Shown: piece by piece, positions 6,294-13,069 of the stretch
Layout: each line of letters opens with the position of its first letter
Position numbering within the stretch: the first letter of the stretch is position 1
From: an uncultured Clostridia bacterium
Lineage (GTDB): Bacteria; Bacillota; Clostridia; Christensenellales; Borkfalkiaceae
Reading direction: 5' to 3'
Assembly (NCBI GenBank): GCA_947632165.1
Contig: CANROI010000006.1
Span: 1-21,233 of the forward strand
Length of the DNA: 21,233 nucleotides
The notes under the pieces: model-generated
Told to the model about the DNA's origin: nothing
Database searches by the model: none
The model's input: the letters and a program-made list of their open reading frames with translations, nothing else
Program-made: the position numbers and the translations under genes

Positions 6294-6308
6294 TCCCATA
6301 AAAACAAA

Positions 6309-6340
6309 ACCCGCCCGCGCTTTGCAAAGCGCGGGCGGGT
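6309..6340. terminator. Bidirectional terminator hairpin
   Basis: A perfect 15-bp stem, 6309-6323 with 6326-6340, spans the two-base centre GC and starts ACCCGCCCGCGCTTT. It separates the convergent TM2 gene (ends 6293) and small membrane protein gene (ends 6372). On the minus strand it is followed by TTTTGTTTTTATGGG, a good termination tract; on the plus strand only by GTTTCG. Confidence 0.88.
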
Positions 6341-6371
6341 GTTTCGATCGGGAGCCGATCGCGTTTCTGCA

Positions 6372-6611
6372 TTACTCTTCGAGGAAGAGCTTGTTGTTGA
6401 GGAAGATCCAGATCGCGTCGAGAATGGTCAGGATCCAGAATCCGCCGAAGATCGTGATGACGAGCGCCATGACGAGGTTGACGATAGACTGTTTTCTGAT
6501 GAATGCCGACCAACGGACGAGCAGGTCGATGATCCAGCCGATCAGCGGAATGATCAGAAGGATGATCTGCACGATCTTATTCAAACCATGGAACCAAGTA
6601 TCGAAATTCAT
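6372..6611 (-). CDS. Small two-helix membrane protein, paralogue A
   Basis: The 79-residue protein is almost wholly hydrophobic, with two predicted membrane segments (about 13-32 and 43-72) joined by a short basic loop containing LVRWSAF (31-37) and IRKQS. It is clearly paralogous to the next gene upstream (6633-6863), sharing QIILL-x-IP, the invariant LVRWSAF, and an Asp within the second helix (Asp65). An ATG at 6617 is in frame, but the GGGAGG ribosome-binding site ends one base before it and is properly spaced for the ATG at 6611, so the latter is chosen. No enzymatic motif is present. The second helix, with its G-x-W/D-x-I pattern, resembles helix 2 of TM2 domains, which hints at a related fold. 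Confidence 0.8.
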   Translation of the reverse strand: MNFDTWFHGLNKIVQIILLIIPLIGWIIDLLVRWSAFIRKQSIVNLVMALVITIFGGFWILTILDAIWIFLNNKLFLEE

Positions 6612-6632
6612 ACCCATACCTCCCTATGATAA

Positions 6633-6863
6633 TCAGGTCTTTGCAAAGATGAGGTGCTTGAAGAGCAGGCACCAGATGAGGTCGATCCAGCCGACGACCA
6701 AGCCGAAGAAGAGGACCGCGACTGCAGTGAGCAGCGTGAGGATGCTCTTCGTTTTGAAGAATGCCGACCATCTCACGAGGATCTCAACGACCCAGTTGAC
6801 GATCGGGATCAGGAGCAGGATAATCTGAAGGATTCTGCTTTGTTTGTTGAACCATTCTGCCAT
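6633..6863 (-). CDS. Small two-helix membrane protein, paralogue B
   Basis: The 76-residue protein has the same plan as its downstream neighbour: an amphipathic start, a membrane segment (about 12-30), a loop containing LVRWSAF (29-35) and KTKS, and a second segment (about 41-70) with GWIDLIW around Asp61. An AGGAG lies nine bases ahead of the ATG. The two genes are 21 bases apart on the same strand and evidently arose by tandem duplication. I do not recognise a named family; a TM2-related fold is a guess from the second helix. It is led by its own promoter at 6905-6933. Confidence 0.8.
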   Translation of the reverse strand: MAEWFNKQSRILQIILLLIPIVNWVVEILVRWSAFFKTKSILTLLTAVAVLFFGLVVGWIDLIWCLLFKHLIFAKT

Positions 6864-6904
6864 AATGATAAATCTCCTAAAATTATTTCCTGATGGATAC
6901 CTAT

Positions 6905-6933
6905 ATTCTATACAAATTTCGTGAAAAAGTCAA
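6905..6933 (-). promoter_or_regulatory. Promoter of the small membrane protein pair
   Basis: On the minus strand there is a -35 TTGACT (6933-6928), a 17-bp spacer and a -10 TAGAAT (6910-6905). The start would be near 6898, about 35 nt ahead of the ATG at 6863. Confidence 0.72.
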
Positions 6934-6972
6934 GAGTTTGCCGAATATTTATCGGAAAAAAGGGGCGTCTGC

Positions 6973-7509
6973 TCACAGTTTTTCGCTGCGGTAGGTGATT
7001 CCCGTCTCCACGTCCTTGAACAGGAGCGTCAAATCCTCCAAAACGAGGTAGGAATGCGGGGATCCGTCCTTCGGAATAGACACCGAGCCGCAGTTCACAT
7101 AGGTGCAGTCCTCCCGCTCCTCGAAGGCGGGCACATGGAAGTGTCCGTTGAACAAAACATCCCCCTTATGCAGGCAGGCGGGCGCATGGTGGCCGTGGGT
7201 GAGGATCGCCGTGCGGCCGTTCGGCAGGGGAAGGAGACAGAAAGCGGCCTCCACGGGAAATTCGAGTACGAGCGAATCCACCTCGCTGTCGCAGTTTCCC
7301 TTTACACAGAGCAATTTCTCCTTCATGGCGTTGAGGATCTCCGCGCAGCCGAGCGTCGAATATTCGGGCGGAAGGGGATTGCGCGCGCCGTGATAGAGCA
7401 GGTCGCCGAGCAGGATCACCTTGTCGGGCCGTTCCTCCGCGACGCGGGCGGCAAAGAGGCGGCAGAAGTGGGCGGAGCCGTGGATGTCGGAAGCGATGAT
7501 GTATTTCAT
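6973..7509 (-). CDS. yfcE: YfcE/MJ0936-family metallophosphoesterase
   Basis: The 178-residue protein carries the calcineurin-like metal-site residues in order: Asp8 and His10 (SDIHG), Asp36 (GDLLYHG), Asn72 (GNCDSEVD), His105 (LTHGH) and the pair His123/His125 (NGHFH). The segment GARNPLP is typical of YfcE. This family hydrolyses phosphodiesters in vitro with Mn2+; the cellular substrate is unknown. The start codon overlaps the stop of the upstream HAD gene in an ATGA arrangement (7506-7509), with AAGGAG inside the HAD 3' end, so translation is coupled. The two often occur together in Clostridia. I see no clear terminator after its stop. Confidence 0.93.
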   Translation of the reverse strand: MKYIIASDIHGSAHFCRLFAARVAEERPDKVILLGDLLYHGARNPLPPEYSTLGCAEILNAMKEKLLCVKGNCDSEVDSLVLEFPVEAAFCLLPLPNGRTAILTHGHHAPACLHKGDVLFNGHFHVPAFEEREDCTYVNCGSVSIPKDGSPHSYLVLEDLTLLFKDVETGITYRSEKL

Positions 7510-8288
7510 GAGAGATCTCCTTGGATGAGAGTTTGCAGAGCTTCGACGACGCCCTTTCCGCTGTGCGGAATGCGGGGGAAGCGCTCTTTGAGGTAGGGAT
7601 AGCCGCTCTCGGGCACATATGCGCGGCCGCAGCAGAGCAGCATTTCATAGTCGTTCATATGGTCGCCGAAGGCGACGCATTCCTCCCGCCCCAGCGCAAA
7701 GCGCCGCTGCACATAGGCGAGCGCCGCGCCCTTGTTTGCGGCGGGCGAAGAGATATCGCACCAGCCGAAGCCGGAGGGGACGGTGCGGAGCGCGGGAAGC
7801 GCGCGGTGCATGAGCGCGGCGCAGCGGTCCCGCTTTTGCGCGTCGTAGACCGCGATCTTGTAGACGGGCTGTGTAATTTTTTCGAGGTCCGCCTGTTCGA
7901 GATGGGGATATGCCGCGGCGGCGAGGGAGAAGAAGGGTTCCGCCTTCTGCCCGAAGTAGGCGCAGTCCTCGCAGCAGAGCACGGGGAAGAGGTCCCGCTC
8001 TTGTCCGAGCGCCCCGAGCGCCCGCAGGACGTCCGCGCGGGGGACGGGCTCCGAGAGGAGGGTCTCGCCGCGGTATTTCACGAGCGCGCCGTTCTCGCAG
8101 AGGTAGAGCAGGTCGTCCGCGACGGGGCGGAAGAGGCGTCTGAGCCCCTCGTACTGCCGTCCGCTTGCGGGCACGAAGAGCACGCCCCGTCGGCGCAAGG
8201 TTTCGATGATCGGGAAGATCCCCTCGGGCAGGCGCTTCTCTTCGTCGAGAAGGGTGCCGTCGAGGTCGCAGGCTATCAGTTTTATCAT
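7506..8288 (-). CDS. Cof-type HAD-IIB phosphatase
   Basis: The 260-residue protein shows the four HAD motifs: DLDGTLLD with Asp8 and Asp10, Ser42 in PASGRQ, Lys186 in SPAANKGAAL, and GDHMND (208-213) with Asp209 and Asp213. The C2B cap lies between motifs II and III, as in the Cof/YbiV/YidA group. Such enzymes remove phosphate from sugar phosphates, flavin or pyridoxal phosphates with low specificity, so no precise substrate is assigned. The gene starts 12 bases after the cardiolipin synthase stop and overlaps yfcE by four bases. The Shine-Dalgarno is weak, consistent with translation following the upstream gene. Confidence 0.93.
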   Translation of the reverse strand: MIKLIACDLDGTLLDEEKRLPEGIFPIIETLRRRGVLFVPASGRQYEGLRRLFRPVADDLLYLCENGALVKYRGETLLSEPVPRADVLRALGALGQERDLFPVLCCEDCAYFGQKAEPFFSLAAAAYPHLEQADLEKITQPVYKIAVYDAQKRDRCAALMHRALPALRTVPSGFGWCDISSPAANKGAALAYVQRRFALGREECVAFGDHMNDYEMLLCCGRAYVPESGYPYLKERFPRIPHSGKGVVEALQTLIQGDLS

Positions 8289-8300
8289 ATGTGTCCGGAT

Positions 8301-9671
8301 TCATAGGAGCGGAGCGACAAGCCGCAGCAGAAATGCCGCGATCTTTTCGGCTCCGCCCGCTTTTTTTACGGGAGAGCCCGTCTCCCAGAGTGCGGCGAAG
8401 TCCTCTGCGATCTCGCGGGCGGGCGATCCGCCCCCGAAATAGGCGGCGTTCTCCGCCTGCAGGCCGAGGCTCCGCCCGTCCAAGTTATAGGAGCCGACGA
8501 CGGCGTGTTCGCCGTCCGCCACAAACACCTTCGAATGCAAAAACCCCGCCGTGTATTCGCGCACGCAGACGCCCGCCTTCTCCAGTTCGCGCGCATAGGA
8601 GCGGGTGAGCACGAACACGCTCTTTTTATCGGGGATGTGCGGGATCATGATCCGCACGGAGACGCCCGCGCGCGCCGCGGATCCGAGTGCGGCGAGCAGC
8701 CGTTCCGTCGGAACGAGGTAGGGGGTGGTGATCAGCACCTCCCGCTCCGCCGAGGCGAGCAGCCGCAAAAAGATCTCTTCGCCCGCGCGTTCACGGTTTT
8801 CCGCCCTGTCCGAGAAGAGCACGCAGGGGACGGATCCGCCGCTTGGCGCCTCCTTTCCCGCAAGCCGCGCCACGGGCGCGCCCGTCACGCGCACGGCGGT
8901 GTCCTTCCAATGCCCGAAGCGGATCAGTTTGCCGATGTATTCGTCCGAGAGGTTGATCCCCCCGAGATAGGCGATCTCCCCGTCGATGAGGGTGAGCTTG
9001 CGGTGGTCGCGGCGGTTGAGCTCGGAGAGGGGGAGGGGCTTGAGCGGCCGGAAGACGGCGGCCTCGATCCCCCGTTTGCGGAGGGTCCGCGCAAAGTTCC
9101 GCGGCAGCGTGGCGGCACAGCCGAAGTCGTCGTAAAAGAGCCGCACCCTGACGCCCGCGCGCGCCTTCTGCTCGAGCAGGGAGAGCACGCCGTCGAAGAA
9201 TGCCCCGCGCGCGACAATATAATATATGAGCAGGATCTCCCGTTTTGCTTCGGAGAGATCGCGGAGGAGCGATGCGCGCATCTCGCCGCCCGTGCGGAAA
9301 AAGTGCACGTCTCTTGCATGGCCCGCGGCCCCGTCTTTGCCCGCGAGGGAGGCGATCGCGCCGAACATGCCGCCCTCGGGCGGGGCGTCCGCTCTTTCAA
9401 AGGGCTTCGGTGCGCGGAGAAAGAGGCAGATCACGGCGCCCGACCACGGGAGCAATAGGAGGAGCAGAAGCCGCGGCACGCGGCGCTCGGCGGGGGCGCG
9501 GACGGCGACAAAGAGCGCCGTCCCCAAAGAAAAGAGGCGCTCGCCGATTGCCATCGGAGCAAGCGCCTGCGGGATCCGGATCGCAAGATATGCGCCCGCG
9601 CAGAGGAATGCGAGCAAAAGCAGCGCACAGGGGAGAAGCCTCCCCGGCAACAGATAGCGTAATCTCCGCAT
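8301..9671 (-). CDS. cls: Cardiolipin synthase, phospholipase D superfamily
   Basis: The 456-residue protein has two N-terminal hydrophobic segments (about 11-32 and 67-85, with a weaker one near 45-58), then two phospholipase D HKD motifs: His223/Lys225/Asp230 in HRKLTLIDG followed by GGINLSDEY, and His379/Lys381/Asp386 in HSKVFVADG followed by GSYNLD. YYIVARGAFFDGVL and TTPYLVPTERLL are also characteristic of bacterial Cls. The enzyme condenses two phosphatidylglycerols to cardiolipin and glycerol in the membrane. It is shorter than the usual 480-510 residues: after KDTAVRVTG the usual segment ending in a Phe..Asp-Trp pattern is missing, replaced by a short Gly/Ser/Pro linker (about 272-280). 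Its gene lies 43 bases after the dehydrogenase-like gene and 12 before the HAD gene. Confidence 0.93.
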   Translation of the reverse strand: MRRLRYLLPGRLLPCALLLLAFLCAGAYLAIRIPQALAPMAIGERLFSLGTALFVAVRAPAERRVPRLLLLLLLPWSGAVICLFLRAPKPFERADAPPEGGMFGAIASLAGKDGAAGHARDVHFFRTGGEMRASLLRDLSEAKREILLIYYIVARGAFFDGVLSLLEQKARAGVRVRLFYDDFGCAATLPRNFARTLRKRGIEAAVFRPLKPLPLSELNRRDHRKLTLIDGEIAYLGGINLSDEYIGKLIRFGHWKDTAVRVTGAPVARLAGKEAPSGGSVPCVLFSDRAENRERAGEEIFLRLLASAEREVLITTPYLVPTERLLAALGSAARAGVSVRIMIPHIPDKKSVFVLTRSYARELEKAGVCVREYTAGFLHSKVFVADGEHAVVGSYNLDGRSLGLQAENAAYFGGGSPAREIAEDFAALWETGSPVKKAGGAEKIAAFLLRLVAPLL

Positions 9672-9714
9672 ATGTATTCCGCGCGGCCGGGACCGCAGCG
9701 CGGCGCGGAGCCGG

Positions 9715-10719
9715 TCAGACGAGGTTTACGATGTTGATCTCTTCGACGGGGCGTTCGGGATTTTGCGCAAGTTCGCGGAAGAGGAGCCCCGTTTTCTCCG
9801 CGGGCAACACGAGATAGCGGAAGGCGGAGAGGTCGACGGCCTTGTTCGCAACGAGGTTGAGCGCCGTCTCGAGGTAGTCGTTCCCGTCCATCACGCCGTG
9901 GACGGTGAGCTGTTTGTGCACGACGCCGTTGAGGTCGAGCGTGAAGCTGTCCCCGTCGCCGCAGAAGGCGATGTTTTTGCCCGTCGCGCAGACCCGGATG
10001 GGAAGTTCGCGGTCCATTTCGCCCGCGCTCATCACACAGATGACGCCGTCGGCGAGCCTGCCGCCCGTGACGGACCCCACCATCGACATGAGGTTGTCGT
10101 CCGCGAGGGAGGTATAGTACACGCCGCGGCTGCGCGCAAAGAGCAGACGGTCTTTGCGGGTATCCACAAGGATGGGCGCCGCCTGGCGGTAGATCAGAAG
10201 CCGGCTGATGAAGAGCCCCAAAAGATTGGCGCCGATGACGGCTATGTGTTCGCCCTGATGCACGTCGAGTTTTTCCACGGTGGCATGGGCGAGCGCAACA
10301 TATTGGATGAGCAGGGATTTTTCGTCGTTCACCGCGTCGGGGATGGGGGTCATCTCGTCCTCGCGGGCGTAGACGAAGTCCCTCAAAAACCCGTCCTCGG
10401 TCCGCCCGAGGATGCGGTAGTCTTTTTCCGTGAACGTCTTTGCGTCCGTCCCCGTATCCTGCGCGGGCAGATAGGAGTGGAGCAGCACGCGGGCGCCCTT
10501 GTGCAGGCCCGTCCCGCCCTTGTCGTCGGCAATGAGCCCGACGGCATAGCGACCCGGTACGATCGGATATTTCACCTTCTTCAGTCCGCGGTAGATGAGT
10601 GCGTCCACGCTGTTGACGAACACTTTCGTCACGCGGACGCGGCGCTTTCCCTCTTCGGGCGGAAGATCTTCCGCCGTCGGAACAAGATTATTCGCCGCCA
10701 TCAGTCTCCAAACGTTCAT
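9715..10719 (-). CDS. Zinc-less alcohol dehydrogenase-like (MDR superfamily) oxidoreductase
   Basis: The 334-residue protein has the MDR two-domain plan: a GroES-like N-terminal part (about 25-130; KVFVNSVDALIYRG, PIVPGRYAVG, LHKGARVLL) and a Rossmann domain (about 150-290) with VIGANLLGLFISRLL in place of GxGxxG, ending its second strand in Asp186 (LVDTRKD), which favours NAD(H). The zinc ligands are absent: the usual Cys of CGSD is Asn (NSVD), and the GHE motif is replaced by GRY. No four-Cys structural zinc loop is visible. It therefore resembles non-zinc reductase-like members. Substrate unknown. AAGGAG precedes the ATG. It has its own promoter (10759-10787), divergent from rpmE, and probably leads the dehydrogenase-cls-HAD-yfcE operon. 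Confidence 0.85.
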   Translation of the reverse strand: MNVWRLMAANNLVPTAEDLPPEEGKRRVRVTKVFVNSVDALIYRGLKKVKYPIVPGRYAVGLIADDKGGTGLHKGARVLLHSYLPAQDTGTDAKTFTEKDYRILGRTEDGFLRDFVYAREDEMTPIPDAVNDEKSLLIQYVALAHATVEKLDVHQGEHIAVIGANLLGLFISRLLIYRQAAPILVDTRKDRLLFARSRGVYYTSLADDNLMSMVGSVTGGRLADGVICVMSAGEMDRELPIRVCATGKNIAFCGDGDSFTLDLNGVVHKQLTVHGVMDGNDYLETALNLVANKAVDLSAFRYLVLPAEKTGLLFRELAQNPERPVEEINIVNLV

Positions 10720-10758
10720 TTGGCGCTCCTTCTCATGGTTTCTGCATTATTGATTCAT

Positions 10759-10787
10759 ATTATACCGCAACGTGCGGCATTTTGCAA
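10759..10787 (-). promoter_or_regulatory. Promoter of the MDR-cls-HAD-yfcE operon
   Basis: On the minus strand there is a -35 TTGCAA (10787-10782), a 17-bp spacer and a consensus -10 TATAAT (10764-10759), giving a leader of about 30 nt. The spacer holds an inverted repeat CCGCA-ACG-TGCGG (10765-10777), positioned like a repressor site. Confidence 0.82.
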
Positions 10788-10805
10788 GCGTTTTCGAAAA
10801 AAAGC

Positions 10806-10835
10806 GGGTTTTTTGAGGAATTTCGAAAAAAACCC
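10806..10835. repeat. AT-rich inverted repeat between divergent promoters
   Basis: GGGTTTTTT (10806-10814) and AAAAAACCC (10827-10835) form a 9-bp inverted repeat around 12 bases. It lies between the divergent MDR and rpmE promoters, outside both. It may be a protein site or an UP-element tract rather than a terminator. Confidence 0.45.
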
Positions 10836-10876
10836 TTTTGCAGGCGGAAGTTTTTCTTTTTGTTTTTCAAAATCAG

Positions 10877-10905
10877 TTGACGAGGGGCGGAAAAACCGTT
10901 ATAAT
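10877..10905 (+). promoter_or_regulatory. Promoter of the rpmE operon
   Basis: A -35 TTGACG (10877-10882), a 17-bp spacer and a consensus -10 TATAAT (10900-10905) precede rpmE by about 50 nt of leader. A T-rich tract (about 10850-10868) just upstream looks like an UP element, as expected for a ribosomal protein gene. Confidence 0.85.
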
Positions 10906-10963
10906 AATAAAGTATTCGGATCGACAGATCGGAAAGACGACAAGTGAAAGAGAGGTGAGTGTC

Positions 10964-11167
10964 ATGAGAGACCAGATTCATCCGAAGTATCACGAGGTTA
11001 CGGTGGTTTGCGCCTGCGGCGAGACCTTCAAGACGGGCACGACGAAGGATGTCGAGATCCTGAAGGTAGATATCTGCAGCAAGTGTCATCCGTTCTTCAC
11101 GGGCAGGCAGAAGCTCGTGGATACCGGCGGCCGCGTCGATAAGTTCAAGAAAAGATACGGTATTTAA
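10964..11167 (+). CDS. rpmE: 50S ribosomal protein bL31, zinc-binding form
   Basis: The 67-residue protein begins MRDQIHPKYHEVTVVCACGE. It has the four cysteines of the zinc-containing C+ form: Cys16 and Cys18 (CAC) and Cys38 and Cys41 (CSKCHPFFTG). The C-terminal KFKKRYG is also typical. bL31 bridges the two ribosomal subunits near the central protuberance. AGAGGTGAGTGTC precedes the ATG; an upstream in-frame ATG at 10838 lies ahead of the promoter and is not used. The protein heads a run with prmC and prfA, the common Bacillota neighbourhood. Retention of all four Cys marks it as the zinc-replete paralogue; zinc-free bL31B, if present, is elsewhere. Confidence 0.97.
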   Translation: MRDQIHPKYHEVTVVCACGETFKTGTTKDVEILKVDICSKCHPFFTGRQKLVDTGGRVDKFKKRYGI

Positions 11168-11171
11168 TGTG

Positions 11172-11210
11172 ATCAGCCTCGTGAATATGGGGCTGATTTG
11201 CTATTTTTCT
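11172..11210 (+). terminator. Weak terminator or attenuator after rpmE
   Basis: ATCAGCC (11172-11178) pairs with GGCTGAT (11191-11197) around a 12-base loop, followed by TTGCTATTTTTCTTCC. It sits four bases after the rpmE stop. The 7-bp stem and interrupted T tract suggest partial termination, allowing read-through to the DUF1385-PrmC gene, for which I see no separate promoter. Confidence 0.6.
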
Positions 11211-11236
11211 TCCTGCTTTTCCAAGGGATCGAAAGT

Positions 11237-13057
11237 ATGAAAAAGAAGACGAACTGTACTTACATCGGAGGTCAGGCGGTCATCCAGGGCGTCATGATGC
11301 GCGGAAAGAGCGGCATGGCGACGGTCGTACGCGATGACCGGGGTGAACTGCAAATGGAAGCAAAGCGCATTACGCCGCCCGAAAAGCGGAGCAAGTGGAT
11401 GCGCCTCTTCTTTATACGCGGGATCGTCAACTTTGTGACCTCTCTGGTGGGCGGAATGCAGGCGCTGCTCAGAAGTTCGGAGGTCGCCATCGTCGAAGAC
11501 GAGGCGCCGCCCAAGCTCAACAAGTGGGTCGCCGAAAAATGGAAAGTGAGCGTGAGCGATATCATCACCATGGTGGCGACGGGCCTCGGGGTGCTGATCG
11601 CGCTCGCGCTTTTCATGCTCCTGCCGCAGTTTTTGTCGCGGCTCATCGCGGACGCGTTCCCCGAAACGGTCCCCGCGGGCGGGATCTGGTATTATCTGCT
11701 CGAGGGCGCTTTCCGTCTCACGATCTTTACGCTCTATATTCTGTTCACCCTCTGCTTCAGATCGCTGAGGGAGACCTATTGCTATCACGGTGCCGAGCAC
11801 AAGACGATCAACTGCTACGAGTACGGCATGCCGCTCACGGTGGAGAACGTCAAAAAATGCTCCCGCATGCACGACCGCTGCGGGACGACCTTCCTCTTCA
11901 TCGTCATGATCGTCTCGATCGTGCTGTTTGCGCTCGTCGGATGGCTGTTCAATACATATGTTCCCATCGAGAACAAGGTGCTCGACCGCATCACGGAGTT
12001 CGCCCTCAAGCTCCTGATGCTCCCCATCGTTGCGGGCACCTCCTATGAAGTGCTGAAGCTCCTCGCGCGGATCCAATCCCCGCTGGTTTTGCCCCTGAAG
12101 GCGCCCGGATACCTCCTCCAAAAGCTTACCACGCGCGAGCCCGACGACGGCATGATCGAATGCGCCATCCTCGCTTTCGAAAAGGCGCTCGATATGGACC
12201 AAAACCCCGATTCCCCCGAAAAGACCTTCGTCACCGAAACGAAGCTGAGCAAGCTGCAGACGATGATGAAGACGCATTTTGCGGAGAAGGACATCGAGGA
12301 GGCGGACGCGGAATGGATCCTGAGCCTGACGCTCGGCGTGCCGCGCAGCGAACTTTCGGAGGAGCGGGTGATCACGCAGAAGGAGTGCGGGAAGATCCTC
12401 GCCCTCTATGAGGAACGGCTGACGGGCAGGCCGCTCTGGTACATCTTCGGCAACACCGATTTCTACGGCTACAAAATCGACGTCGACGAGCGCGTGCTCA
12501 TTCCCCGTCCCGAGACGGAGATCCTCGTACAGCAGGCGCTTTCTGCTCTCTCCGAGGGCGACAGGGTGCTCGACCTCTGCACGGGGAGCGGCGCGGTCGC
12601 GGTGGCGATCGCCTGCGAGGCCGCCAAAGATAAGAATATCACGGTCGTCGCGTCGGATATCTCCGACGAGGCGCTCGAGGTCGCACAGTCCAACGTGCGG
12701 CGCAACAAGGCGAACGTCGTTCTCGTCAAGAGCGATCTCTTCGAGAACATCAAGGGGAAGTTCAACCTTATCACCGCCAATCCGCCCTATGTGCCGCGGA
12801 ACGAACTCGGTTCCCTGCAGCGCGAAGTGCGCGATTTCGAGCCGAAGATCGCCCTCGACGGCGGCAAAGACGGGCTCGATTTCTACCGCCGCATTGCCGA
12901 GAAGGTCAATAAGTATGTGGTGCGCGGCGGAATGCTCATCGTGGAATGCGGCGAGGATCAGGCGCGCGACGTCTTGAAAATTTTTGCGAAATGCGACTAT
13001 GCGATGGTCGTCAAGGATCTCGAGGGCAAGGAACGATTCGTCAAGATCGTGTTCTGA
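11237..13057 (+). CDS. prmC: DUF1385 (YqhQ-like) membrane domain fused to PrmC methyltransferase
   Basis: One uninterrupted 606-residue frame joins two proteins. Residues 1-315 are a DUF1385/YqhQ-type membrane protein: GGQAVIQGVMMRG near the start, membrane segments near 110-130, 160-175, 218-240 and 258-275, and the family signature CYHGAEHKTINCYE (182-195). Residues about 335-606 are a complete PrmC (HemK): RPETE (424-428), SAM loop DLCTGSGAVAVAIA (446-459), acidic VASDIS (471-476) and the catalytic NPPY (515-518). PrmC methylates the Gln of the GGQ motif in release factors, and its substrate gene prfA follows 12 bases later. The start at 11237 has AAGGG upstream; the upstream in-frame start at 11198 only adds residues encoded by the rpmE terminator. 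DUF1385 function is unknown. Confidence 0.92.
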   Translation: MKKKTNCTYIGGQAVIQGVMMRGKSGMATVVRDDRGELQMEAKRITPPEKRSKWMRLFFIRGIVNFVTSLVGGMQALLRSSEVAIVEDEAPPKLNKWVAEKWKVSVSDIITMVATGLGVLIALALFMLLPQFLSRLIADAFPETVPAGGIWYYLLEGAFRLTIFTLYILFTLCFRSLRETYCYHGAEHKTINCYEYGMPLTVENVKKCSRMHDRCGTTFLFIVMIVSIVLFALVGWLFNTYVPIENKVLDRITEFALKLLMLPIVAGTSYEVLKLLARIQSPLVLPLKAPGYLLQKLTTREPDDGMIECAILAFEKALDMDQNPDSPEKTFVTETKLSKLQTMMKTHFAEKDIEEADAEWILSLTLGVPRSELSEERVITQKECGKILALYEERLTGRPLWYIFGNTDFYGYKIDVDERVLIPRPETEILVQQALSALSEGDRVLDLCTGSGAVAVAIACEAAKDKNITVVASDISDEALEVAQSNVRRNKANVVLVKSDLFENIKGKFNLITANPPYVPRNELGSLQREVRDFEPKIALDGGKDGLDFYRRIAEKVNKYVVRGGMLIVECGEDQARDVLKIFAKCDYAMVVKDLEGKERFVKIVF

Positions 13058-13069
13058 CGAGGGCGCGGT

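Noticed and set aside
6300..6345. CRISPR-like or mobile-element terminal repeat
   Set aside because: The 32-base palindrome is single-copy and sits exactly between convergent stops, so it is a terminator.
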